NCBI GenBank assembly: GCA_021740385.1
Contig: JAIOZY010000028.1
Coordinates: 1 to 59,584, forward strand
DNA: 59,584 bases
Reading direction: 5' to 3'
From: Prolixibacteraceae bacterium
GTDB taxonomy: Bacteria; Bacteroidota; Bacteroidia; Bacteroidales; Prolixibacteraceae
Each line of letters opens with the position of its first letter. Position 1 is the first letter of the stretch. The notes beneath the pieces were generated by a model. That model saw nothing but the letters and a program-made list of their open reading frames with translations, was not told the origin of the DNA and did not search any database. This document shows positions 34,206 through 40,471 of this stretch, piece after piece. The position numbers were made by a program, and so were the translations under genes.

Positions 34206-34447
34206 TTTTTTTGTTTTTGATCGTGAAAATTGGGTGCGATTGCTAAAATATTCTCAAAATCTTGTAAAAGTGCTGCGTTCGATGCTGGAATAATTTTCCG
34301 TATTTCGCCCTGATGATTGATAATAAAACCGGCCAGCCCCGCGGGGTTCCATTTGTTTTCGTAAAGGTCGAACATATTGAATACTGCTGTTGTTTGGGGG
34401 CCGGACATTCGGTGCGGGTTTTTCCGGTTTATTGCCCGGCGTTGCAT
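34202..34447 (-). CDS. Hypothetical protein, 81 aa; possibly the 3' half of a frameshifted gene
   Basis: ATG 34447 (MQRRAINRKNPHRMSG) gives a natural-looking sequence: NMFDLYENKWNPAGLAGFII and QGEIRKIIPASNAALLQDF. It overlaps the 34254-34634 frame, whose second half (RFYYQSSGRNTENYSSIERS) looks out-of-frame. Either two overlapping genes or one gene with a +1/-1 shift near 34460-34480 (GGGGCAAAACGG). Unknown family. Confidence 0.5.
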   Translation of the reverse strand: MQRRAINRKNPHRMSGPQTTAVFNMFDLYENKWNPAGLAGFIINHQGEIRKIIPASNAALLQDFENILAIAPNFHDQKQKK

Positions 34448-34634
34448 TATTGCGGTGCGCAAAACCGTTTTGCCCCTGGTTAGAAACTGCAACGGTGTTA
34501 ATTGCAATGTGCCGGAGGGTTTCGGAAATTGTATCGACAATATCCGGGCTGGTTTCGGATTCTGCAAACAATGTGAGTACATTAACGATAATTTTTAGGG
34601 TTTTTTGATCGATTGGTAACAGGTATTGTTTCAT
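34254..34634 (-). CDS. Hypothetical protein, 126 aa frame; only the first half looks natural
   Basis: The first 50 residues (QYLLPIDQKTLKIIVNVLTL, then SETSPDIVDTISETLRHIAI) are helical and protein-like. The rest is Pro/Asn/Arg-rich and low in hydrophobic residues. See the 34202-34447 entry for the alternative frame. A frameshift or programmed overlap is possible. Confidence 0.45.
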   Translation of the reverse strand: MKQYLLPIDQKTLKIIVNVLTLFAESETSPDIVDTISETLRHIAINTVAVSNQGQNGFAHRNNATPGNKPEKPAPNVRPPNNSSIQYVRPLRKQMEPRGAGRFYYQSSGRNTENYSSIERSTFTRF

Positions 34635-34920
34635 TATTTTGATTTTTCATTTCTTCGTATTTAAGGCAAAAACTATAAATATCGTCGCCGGGGCCGGTTA
34701 TGTGATAGCTGAATAGTTCAAAGGTTTCAGCAAGTTTTTCATTCAGTATTTGGGCGGTTTCTTCATCGAAACGCTGGTTGTTGTCGTTATCTAAATAGTC
34801 GAGAAAATCCGTATCGGGGTGAAAATCGGGTATAATATCCATCATTTCACAAACCCAGGCTTTGGCGCGGTTTAAATCGCGTTTCAAGAGGCTTTCGATT
34901 GATAGCGTTCGTTTACTCAT
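34582..34920 (-). CDS. Hypothetical early protein (112 aa)
   Basis: Acidic and helical (PDFHPDTDFLDYLDNDNNQR), with NEKLAETFELFSYHITGPGD in the middle. No motif assigned. Second gene of the early operon, overlapping its neighbour by 8 bp. Confidence 0.58.
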   Translation of the reverse strand: MSKRTLSIESLLKRDLNRAKAWVCEMMDIIPDFHPDTDFLDYLDNDNNQRFDEETAQILNEKLAETFELFSYHITGPGDDIYSFCLKYEEMKNQNNETIPVTNRSKNPKNYR

Positions 34921-35167
34921 TTGTGTGTTTTTGGTAGTTTTCTGAATTATTTGCTATTTGCAAGTAAATTCCGGCATATTTTTTGATTTGCTTTGTTGTT
35001 TCAGTAACAGCAACCACCTTCCCGCTTAATACATCACTTACGTACTTTGAAGAAACATGAGCTCCGGGGCGTTGGCTCCGTGGACTTGCTATTTGCTTCG
35101 CGATGTGAGAAATAAGGCGTTTAGATTGCAGAAATTCAATTTCTTGTGGTGTAAATGTGTTTTTCAT
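34913..35167 (-). CDS. Cro-like small HTH protein (84 aa), first gene of the early operon
   Basis: I use ATG 35167 (MKNTFTPQEIEFLQSKR) because the upstream 31 codons overlap the promoter region. It contains a helix-turn-helix-like VSSKYVSDVLSGKVVAVTE segment near the middle. It is divergent from the CI-like repressor with a 92-bp gap holding a promoter-like and an operator-like motif. It is likely the lysis-lysogeny counterpart of the repressor. Confidence 0.68.
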   Translation of the reverse strand: MKNTFTPQEIEFLQSKRLISHIAKQIASPRSQRPGAHVSSKYVSDVLSGKVVAVTETTKQIKKYAGIYLQIANNSENYQKHTNE

Positions 35168-35175
35168 TTCGTAAA

Positions 35176-35202
35176 TTGTTCTTAGTTGACAGAACAAATA
35201 TA
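35176..35202 (-). promoter_or_regulatory. Early promoter with overlapping operator-like inverted repeat
   Basis: The minus strand reads TATATTTG (plus 35195-35202), a match to the Bacteroidota -7 box TAnnTTTG, with TTG about 20 bp upstream (plus about 35221). An inverted repeat TTGTTCT (35176-35182) / AGAACAA (35191-35197), 8-bp spacer, overlaps the box just downstream. A repressor bound there would block early transcription. Confidence 0.5.
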
Positions 35203-35259
35203 TATCATTTGATGTATTAATTCCAATTTTTGATCTAATTATTTGAAATAAATTTATCA

Positions 35260-35661
35260 ATGGATACTATACACGATAGAATCAAGCTGATTATCAGCCA
35301 TTTTAAAATGAACAATAATTCTTTTGCTCATAAAATTGGCTTAACGTCCTCTACTGTAATAAATAACATTACAGGGGGTCGGATGTCAAAACCATCATTT
35401 GATGTATTGTCTATGATACTTTCAGCGTATAAAGAAATAGATGCAAACTGGCTCATAACAGGGAACGGAAACATGATTAAAGAATTGAAAAAAAATAACT
35501 CAAATGAGTTAAAGGAACCCAGGGAGTATTATAAATCGAAAATTGATTACGATAGTGAAATAATAGAAATACAACGGGCCAGAATTGAAACATTAAACAA
35601 GCTGGTTAAAAGTCAGGAAGAAATAATTTTAACGTTGAAAGAAAAAATAAAGAGCAAATAA
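35260..35661 (+). CDS. CI-like phage repressor (HTH)
   Basis: The 133-aa protein starts with a Cro/CI-type HTH: NNNSFAHKIGLTSSTVINNI followed by KPSFDVLSMILSAY. This is the classical HTH_3 pattern of Bacteroidota repressors, which usually end in YKEIDANWLITGNG as here. The C-terminus is a short coiled coil that probably dimerises (RIETLNKLVKSQEEIILTLK). It lacks the LexA-like peptidase domain. Divergent from the Cro-like gene; it keeps the element silent. Confidence 0.85.
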   Translation: MDTIHDRIKLIISHFKMNNNSFAHKIGLTSSTVINNITGGRMSKPSFDVLSMILSAYKEIDANWLITGNGNMIKELKKNNSNELKEPREYYKSKIDYDSEIIEIQRARIETLNKLVKSQEEIILTLKEKIKSK

Positions 35662-35704
35662 TTAATTTTAACAAATTGAATATTAACTTTTAAAATTTAC
35701 GAAC

Positions 35705-36175
35705 ATGAAAAAAATTGTAATTGTATTATTTGTATTGGCTGCAATTGCTGGCTGTAAAAAGGAAAATGAAACACCGGAACCCAAAAGGGTTATTTTCTCA
35801 AAAATTACAGTAACCGACTGGCCTGATAATAAAAACGGCCAAAGCTGGGATGATTTGGTAAATACCGAACCCGATGTTTATTTCACTATTAAACCATCTG
35901 GTGCCGAAAAAACCCAGGAGTATGTTTTTAATAATGTTATTGACAATGCGAATGGCGGAAATTTAGTTTTTTTAGGTATATCATACGAAATTGAAAAAGT
36001 TGATTTTAATAAAATATTTTACTTCTATTTGTATGATGATGATGATTTTGGCGATGATGAAATAATGGGATATTGTTCATTTAAAGTTGAAGATTATTTT
36101 GCATTCCCTGATAACTTCTTAATTGTTGAAAATGATATTGCTATTGTAATAGAAGTTACATGGATATATGAATAG
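35705..36175 (+). CDS. Lipoprotein, candidate lysogenic-conversion gene
   Basis: The 156-aa protein has a lipobox, VLFVLAAIAGCKKENETP (Cys19). The mature part is acidic and beta-rich (FYLYDDDDFGDDEIMGYCSF), likely C2/beta-sandwich-like. It is expressed from the repressor side (same strand, 40 bp after the repressor), so it would be made by the lysogen. Lipoproteins in this position often block superinfection at the cell surface; that role is inferred. Confidence 0.68.
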   Translation: MKKIVIVLFVLAAIAGCKKENETPEPKRVIFSKITVTDWPDNKNGQSWDDLVNTEPDVYFTIKPSGAEKTQEYVFNNVIDNANGGNLVFLGISYEIEKVDFNKIFYFYLYDDDDFGDDEIMGYCSFKVEDYFAFPDNFLIVENDIAIVIEVTWIYE

Positions 36176-36229
36176 GCCGAGAGCTTTGTATTTGTCTATT
36201 TGTTTGTTTTTTATGTTGTTATAAAAACA

Positions 36230-36288
36230 CGCTCTCCGCCAAACCGGGACTAAAACGGGACAAAAAGGGGTAAAAAACGGGCAAAACC
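36230..36288 (+). repeat. Right-end arm repeats and a partial att-like copy
   Basis: CGCTCTCCGC (36230-36239) repeats 10 bp of the tRNA 3' end. It is followed by AAACCGGGACTAAAACGGGA (36241-36260) and an overlapping AAAACGGGACAAAAAGGGGT, which match the left arm repeat at 7921-7940. They are candidate integrase arm sites. Confidence 0.5.
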
Positions 36289-36346
36289 AAAAACGTATGT
36301 GTTTGTAAATGAAATAATTAATTTTTTCGGGCAGGTGGAAAGAAAG

Positions 36347-36363
36347 TCCCTCGCTCTCCGCGA
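36347..36363 (+). other. attR: 17-bp repeat of tRNA-Ser 3' end
   Basis: Identical to 7855-7871. What follows (AACCGAAGCCTTGCAAG...) includes a strong terminator that probably belonged to the tRNA before insertion. Confidence 0.9.
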
Positions 36364-36368
36364 AACCG

Positions 36369-36399
36369 AAGCCTTGCAAGTAATTGCAGGGCTTTTTTT
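36369..36399 (+). terminator. Displaced tRNA-Ser terminator
   Basis: AAGCCTTGCAA (36369-36379) pairs with TTGCAGGGCTT (36384-36394), one mismatch, loop GTAA, followed by a T7 run. Now 28.5 kb from the tRNA, it is probably its original terminator, stranded on the attR side. Confidence 0.75.
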
Positions 36400-36513
36400 A
36401 TTAGTAAGTTCAAACTTGTTTGAAAACGAAATTAATAAAAAAAGCCCATATCCGAAGGATGGCTTCGGTTTCGGTCCCCTACACAAAAGGAATGAAAGGG
36501 ATCGATATTTATC

Positions 36514-36530
36514 AATCCCTCGCTCTCCGC
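36514..36530 (+). other. Third copy of the tRNA-Ser 3' end
   Basis: AATCCCTCGCTCTCCGC (36514-36530) is identical to 7853-7869 and 150 bp beyond attR. It suggests tandem integration at the same tRNA or a decayed earlier element. The stretch between holds no gene I can support, but has a 13-bp inverted repeat (CGAAACCGAAGCC at 36361 and its complement at 36460). Confidence 0.8.
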
Positions 36531-36534
36531 CTCC

Positions 36535-36566
36535 GCCCGACGAAGCCTTGGCGAAGTCGGGCTTTT
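36535..36566 (+). terminator. Intrinsic terminator after the third tRNA-end copy
   Basis: GCCCGAC (36535-36541) pairs with GTCGGGC (36556-36562), followed by TTTTCTTTTT. Confidence 0.7.
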
Positions 36567-36614
36567 CTTTTTATTCCAACCCATAATCTTTTTTTTAAAT
36601 ACTGCATGGGCTCC

Positions 36615-36630
36615 GGCGGACAGGTCCGCC
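36615..36630. repeat. REP-like palindrome (7-bp stem)
   Basis: GGCGGAC (36615-36621) and GTCCGCC (36624-36630) with a 2-base loop. Such GC-rich palindromes are frequent extragenic repeats in Bacteroidota and are often mobilised by Y1 transposases. Confidence 0.6.
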
Positions 36631-36693
36631 CCACAATCACATTTAACTTTTGATTTCTACCTAATTATATTTAGTTTTGAAAAAAACTCAAGC

Positions 36694-36930
36694 ATGCATT
36701 TTGTTTATATTTTAAAATGTTCCGACAATAATCTCTATGTTGGGCAAACTTCAAATTTAAAAGAGCGTCTTGAAAGGCACAATAAAGGGCAAGTAACTTC
36801 AACAAAACCCCGGAGACCTTTATCTCTTATGTACTACTCCGCATTTAATGACAAATACAAAGCAATTGAATTTGAAAAATATTTAAAATCAGGCTCGGGC
36901 AGGGCTTTTACCAAAAGGCATCTTATTTAA
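36694..36930 (+). CDS. GIY-YIG nuclease-domain protein (UPF0213/YhbQ-like)
   Basis: The 78-aa protein matches the small UPF0213 family: MHFVYILKCSDNNLYVGQTS, then LKERLERHNKGQVTSTK and a catalytic Glu in AIEFEKYLKSG. Length is normal for the family. Proteins of this type are linked to DNA repair or recombination but their target is not known. It is a single gene followed by a strong terminator. Confidence 0.85.
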   Translation: MHFVYILKCSDNNLYVGQTSNLKERLERHNKGQVTSTKPRRPLSLMYYSAFNDKYKAIEFEKYLKSGSGRAFTKRHLI

Positions 36931-36936
36931 CCATCC

Positions 36937-36968
36937 GCCCGCCGTAGCTTCAGCGAAGGCGGGCTTTT
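36937..36968 (+). terminator. Intrinsic terminator after the GIY-YIG gene
   Basis: GCCCGCC (36937-36943) pairs with GGCGGGC (36958-36964), followed by TTTTC. Confidence 0.75.
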
Positions 36969-37091
36969 CATTTATCTCAACTCCTTTTCACTTTTGAATT
37001 TTCATCTAAATTGGACGCCTTATCCAAAAAAAATTGTGATATTTGTCAGCATAATTTAATTCAATCAAGTCACACACAAAACATAAAAACC

Positions 37092-38261
37092 ATGTTTAAA
37101 ATTCAAAACCTTAACAAAATTGACGAACAGGGGCTTCAAATGTTCCCGTCCGATCAGTACGAGATTAACAGTGAATTTACCGACCCCGATGGTATAATAC
37201 TCCGCAGTTTCAACATGCACGACATGGAAATTTCCTCATCGGTAAAGGCCATTGCCCGTGCCGGAGCCGGTTACAACAATATTCCCGTTGACAAATGCAC
37301 CGAAAAGGGAATGGTTGTTTTTAACACACCGGGGGCTAATGCAAACGGGGTTAAAGAATTGATTATTGCCGGCTTAATGCTGGCCTCACGCGATATTGCC
37401 CCGGCCATTGAATGGGCAAAAACCCTTAAAGGCAAAGGCGATGAAGTTCCATCGCTGGTGGAAAAAGGGAAAAAGAACTTTGGCGGACAGGAAATTAAAG
37501 GAAAAACATTTGGTGTAATTGGACTGGGAGCCATTGGCGTACTTGCTGCAAACGCAGCCCAGGCACTTGGCATGAAAGTTTTGGGCATCGACCCGTACCT
37601 TTCGGTAAAAGCAGCCTTAAAACTCAGCGAGAATGTGAACATGGCATCAAGCCTTGAAAACCTGCTGGCAGAAGCCGATTACATTTCAATAAATATTCCG
37701 CAAACAGCCGACACCAAAGGTTTTATCAATAAGGAAAAAATTGCCTCGATGAAAGATGGTGTTCGTATCCTGAACTTTGCCCGTGGCGGTTTGGTGAACA
37801 ATGCCGATATCAAAGAAGCACTCGATAGTGGTAAAGTTGCCCGCTACGTTACCGATTTTCCTGACGATGAAGTATTGGGCATGAACAATGTAATTGCCAT
37901 TCCCCACCTGGGTGCTTCAACAGCCGAATCGGAAATAAACTGTGCCATGATGGCCGTTGACCAATTGCGCGAATACCTTGAAAACGGCAATGTCATCAAT
38001 TCGGTTAATTTCCCGGCAGCCGAAATGGAACGCAATGGCGGGGGCCGCATCATTATTGCCAACAAAAACGTACCCAACATGGTGGGACAAATCACAACCG
38101 TGCTTGCTTCAGAGAGCGTAAACATCGCTAACATGCTGAACCGGAACCGTGACAACATTGCCTACAACATTATTGATGTTGACCGCAAGGAAATTTCCGA
38201 TGCAGTTTGTGAAAAACTGAAAGCCATCGAGGGAGTTTTCCTGGTGCGAAAAATATGTTAA
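37092..38261 (+). CDS. serA: D-3-phosphoglycerate dehydrogenase
   Basis: The 389-aa enzyme catalyses the first step of serine synthesis. I use ATG 37092 (MFKIQNLNKIDEQGLQM) instead of a TTG 81 bp upstream. It has the NAD-binding motif GVIGLGAIGVLAANAA, the catalytic Arg in RILNFARGGLVN, and Glu/His in AIPHLGASTAE. A C-terminal ACT-like domain starts near NGGGRIIIANKNVPNMVGQI. The length matches the short SerA type of Bacteroidota. It lies downstream of tRNA-Ser in the uninterrupted chromosome. A strong terminator follows. Confidence 0.95.
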   Translation: MFKIQNLNKIDEQGLQMFPSDQYEINSEFTDPDGIILRSFNMHDMEISSSVKAIARAGAGYNNIPVDKCTEKGMVVFNTPGANANGVKELIIAGLMLASRDIAPAIEWAKTLKGKGDEVPSLVEKGKKNFGGQEIKGKTFGVIGLGAIGVLAANAAQALGMKVLGIDPYLSVKAALKLSENVNMASSLENLLAEADYISINIPQTADTKGFINKEKIASMKDGVRILNFARGGLVNNADIKEALDSGKVARYVTDFPDDEVLGMNNVIAIPHLGASTAESEINCAMMAVDQLREYLENGNVINSVNFPAAEMERNGGGRIIIANKNVPNMVGQITTVLASESVNIANMLNRNRDNIAYNIIDVDRKEISDAVCEKLKAIEGVFLVRKIC

Positions 38262-38288
38262 TTTACGACCAACGATAATTTTAAAAAC

Positions 38289-38339
38289 AGCGTGTTAGCC
38301 AAAACCATCATTTCGGAAAAGGATAACACGCTTTTTTTA
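38289..38339 (+). terminator. serA terminator
   Basis: AGCGTGTTA (38289-38297) pairs with TAACACGCT (38324-38332), 9 bp perfect, followed by a T7 run. It also marks the convergent boundary with the next minus-strand gene. Confidence 0.85.
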
Positions 38340-40325
38340 TTACACCGGCGTATTACCCGTTTTTCCTGGCTCCATGGCAACCAGCCGCGACATGTTTCGC
38401 GATACTTCTATCCGGTTAAAAAGCGATTGCATGATCTTTTCATACAACGTATCTTTTAAAATCAGGTCTTCAATGCCGTTATCAATATTGGGGTTATCGT
38501 TCACTTCAATCAGGTATACCTTATCGCCAACCATTTTTAAATCGACACCATAAAGCCCGTCGCCCATGAGTGAAGCGGCTTTTACCGCCACTTTCAACAC
38601 TTGCGGGGGCACCTCATCAACGGGCACTGTTTCCGAATCGCCCGTACCCTCTTCTTTCGAAGCCTGCCAGTTGTAAATCTGCCAATGGTCTTTTGCCATG
38701 TAATACTTACAGGCAAACAACGGCAACTGATCGAGAATGCCTATACGCCAATCGTATTCGGAAAAAATGAACTCCTGGGCAATAACCAGGTCCGACTTTT
38801 TGAAAAGTTTTTTAACGGCCTCTGCCAGTTCTTCCTTGTTGTTCACTTTTATAACCCCCAGCGAGAAGGCACTGTCGGGCTGTTTTAAAACCAGCGGGTA
38901 AACCAGGCCATCGGTTTGAGAAGGCTTAAAGGCTCCCTTTGTAAAGACCCACGAGTTGGGAATTGGTACCTTGTTTTGCTTCATTCGCTCGTAAAGGAAT
39001 ATTTTGTTCGAACAACGAAGAATCGACCATGGATCATCAATAACAACAAGCCCTTCGGCATAAGCACGCCGCGAGAATTCCCAGGTATGGTCGTTCACAC
39101 TGGTTGTTTCGCGAATAAAAAGGGCATCGTATTCGCAAATGTCTTCATAATTGTCTTTGGTAATGAAATCGACATAAAAACCGATTTTATTTGCCACATC
39201 TTTAAAATAACGCAATGCCGACGGGCACGATGGCGGATTGGGCTCCGAGGGGTTGATTAAAATGGCCAAATCGTATTTATAATGCTTCAGCCGTGGCTTT
39301 TTAAAACGCTTTTTCGAGAAATAGGCCATGGCAAATTCGTGCACTTTTTCATGGTCGGCTTCATCAATTTTGTTTAAACTCAACGGCACCACTTTGCGGA
39401 TTATCCATTTTTCGGTTTTCACGAATGAAACCTGCAAAAGGGGCGTTTCGAAAAGCAGGTAAAGTTTCGATGCAAGCATTTTAAGCGCAGTTTCGGTTGT
39501 TTGTCCAAAATAGATGTTCAACTCGTATTTTGAATCGACAATTTTGGAAAGCGACGATTGGATCAGTTCCTCAATATCGTTTGCAATTGCCTTTACTACC
39601 GATAGGTTTTTAAAATCGCGCATCGTGGTAACACTCGGTATTGCACGGTGCTCGCGGGCCGATGCAAGTAACGAAACATAATAGCCCGCGCTTTGATAGC
39701 GGTATGAATTGCACAAATTGAAAACCCGCACATTTTTCGAGTTGTGGTAACCGTTTTCCGAAATGTAATTTTTTGCCGAAATTACCTTCACGCCTTCCAC
39801 AACCATTTCCCATTTCGAGGGATAATCAACCACCACCAGGTTGCAAACATGCGCGCTGGTTTTGGGGCGCGAAACGGTAAATACCATGCGCACGGCATCC
39901 TCGCCCCGGGTATAATAACCGGGTAAAACTGCCGACTTTACAAAGCCATAAAGCTCGTACCATTTTAGCAGTTTGGAATCTTTTTTACGTGCTTCGAGCG
40001 TAATTTTTTCGTACCCGCGTGCCATGGCCAGGTTACAGGCATGGGTTAGCAATCTACCACCCAGGCCTTTCCCCTGCATCTCGGGCAAAATGCCCAATGA
40101 GAAAATCCGTAAAGTGCGGGAATGGAGGTGCAGAATCATGCACCCGGCGGCAATTTTTTTCCGGCCACCGGTTTGCTCAATAATCCATACTTCCTGCGAT
40201 GGGCTCTTCAGGCTTAACCTTAACGAACGCCTCGACAATTGCTGAAATTCGGGAAAACTTGCCAGCTCAACCACTTCCAGTAAATCGAGATCGTCGATTG
40301 TTGACTTTCTAACAGTTATCGACAT
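38340..40325 (-). CDS. GNAT acetyltransferase fused to RimK-like ATP-grasp ligase
   Basis: The 661-aa fusion has a GNAT domain at residues 1-150 (GILPEMQGKGLGGRLLTHAC, then ARKKDSKLLKWYELYGFV). A RimK-like ATP-grasp N-terminal region (RLAN; VVDYPSKWEMVVEGVKVISA) follows at about 165-330. An ATP-grasp ligase domain completes it: VPIPNSWVFTKGA, LVLKQPDSAFSLGVIKV, VIAQEFIFSEYDWRIGIL and GLYGVDLKMVGDKVYLIEVN. ATP-grasp enzymes join a carboxyl to an amine; this fusion type is widespread but its substrate is not known to me. Single gene, cytoplasmic. Confidence 0.85.
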   Translation of the reverse strand: MSITVRKSTIDDLDLLEVVELASFPEFQQLSRRSLRLSLKSPSQEVWIIEQTGGRKKIAAGCMILHLHSRTLRIFSLGILPEMQGKGLGGRLLTHACNLAMARGYEKITLEARKKDSKLLKWYELYGFVKSAVLPGYYTRGEDAVRMVFTVSRPKTSAHVCNLVVVDYPSKWEMVVEGVKVISAKNYISENGYHNSKNVRVFNLCNSYRYQSAGYYVSLLASAREHRAIPSVTTMRDFKNLSVVKAIANDIEELIQSSLSKIVDSKYELNIYFGQTTETALKMLASKLYLLFETPLLQVSFVKTEKWIIRKVVPLSLNKIDEADHEKVHEFAMAYFSKKRFKKPRLKHYKYDLAILINPSEPNPPSCPSALRYFKDVANKIGFYVDFITKDNYEDICEYDALFIRETTSVNDHTWEFSRRAYAEGLVVIDDPWSILRCSNKIFLYERMKQNKVPIPNSWVFTKGAFKPSQTDGLVYPLVLKQPDSAFSLGVIKVNNKEELAEAVKKLFKKSDLVIAQEFIFSEYDWRIGILDQLPLFACKYYMAKDHWQIYNWQASKEEGTGDSETVPVDEVPPQVLKVAVKAASLMGDGLYGVDLKMVGDKVYLIEVNDNPNIDNGIEDLILKDTLYEKIMQSLFNRIEVSRNMSRLVAMEPGKTGNTPV

Positions 40326-40471
40326 GAATGGTTACATGAAAAATTGCACCGAAAATAGTTGTTTTTTCATTCCGTTGTTCTGTTCGAAAGAAAAAATAAC
40401 GGGTATCACCCGATATACAAACCAACGGGCAAACATGATGCAAAACACGCCACAAAAAAGGTTCGTTGAAA

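Larger units (their letters stand above)
7855..36363. mobile_element. Integrated 28.5-kb prophage-like element in tRNA-Ser; candidate tailless membrane-containing virus
   Basis: The element is delimited by a 17-bp direct repeat (TCCCTCGCTCTCCGCGA) at 7855-7871, inside tRNA-Ser, and at 36347-36363. It has the integrase next to attL, and a CI-like repressor divergent from a Cro-like protein near attR. An early replication module (primase-helicase, Dam-like methylase) and a late module on the minus strand lie between. The late module has a packaging-type ATPase, a candidate capsid protein, a collagen spike, many one-span mini-proteins, a transglycosylase and a receptor-binding protein. No large terminase, portal, tape measure, sheath or baseplate gene is present. 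The virus type is inference from this gene content; the integrated-element status is well supported. Confidence 0.93.

Noticed and set aside
36364-36513. A gene between attR and the third tRNA-end copy
   Set aside because: Only short frames without motifs; the stretch is made of a terminator and inverted repeats.
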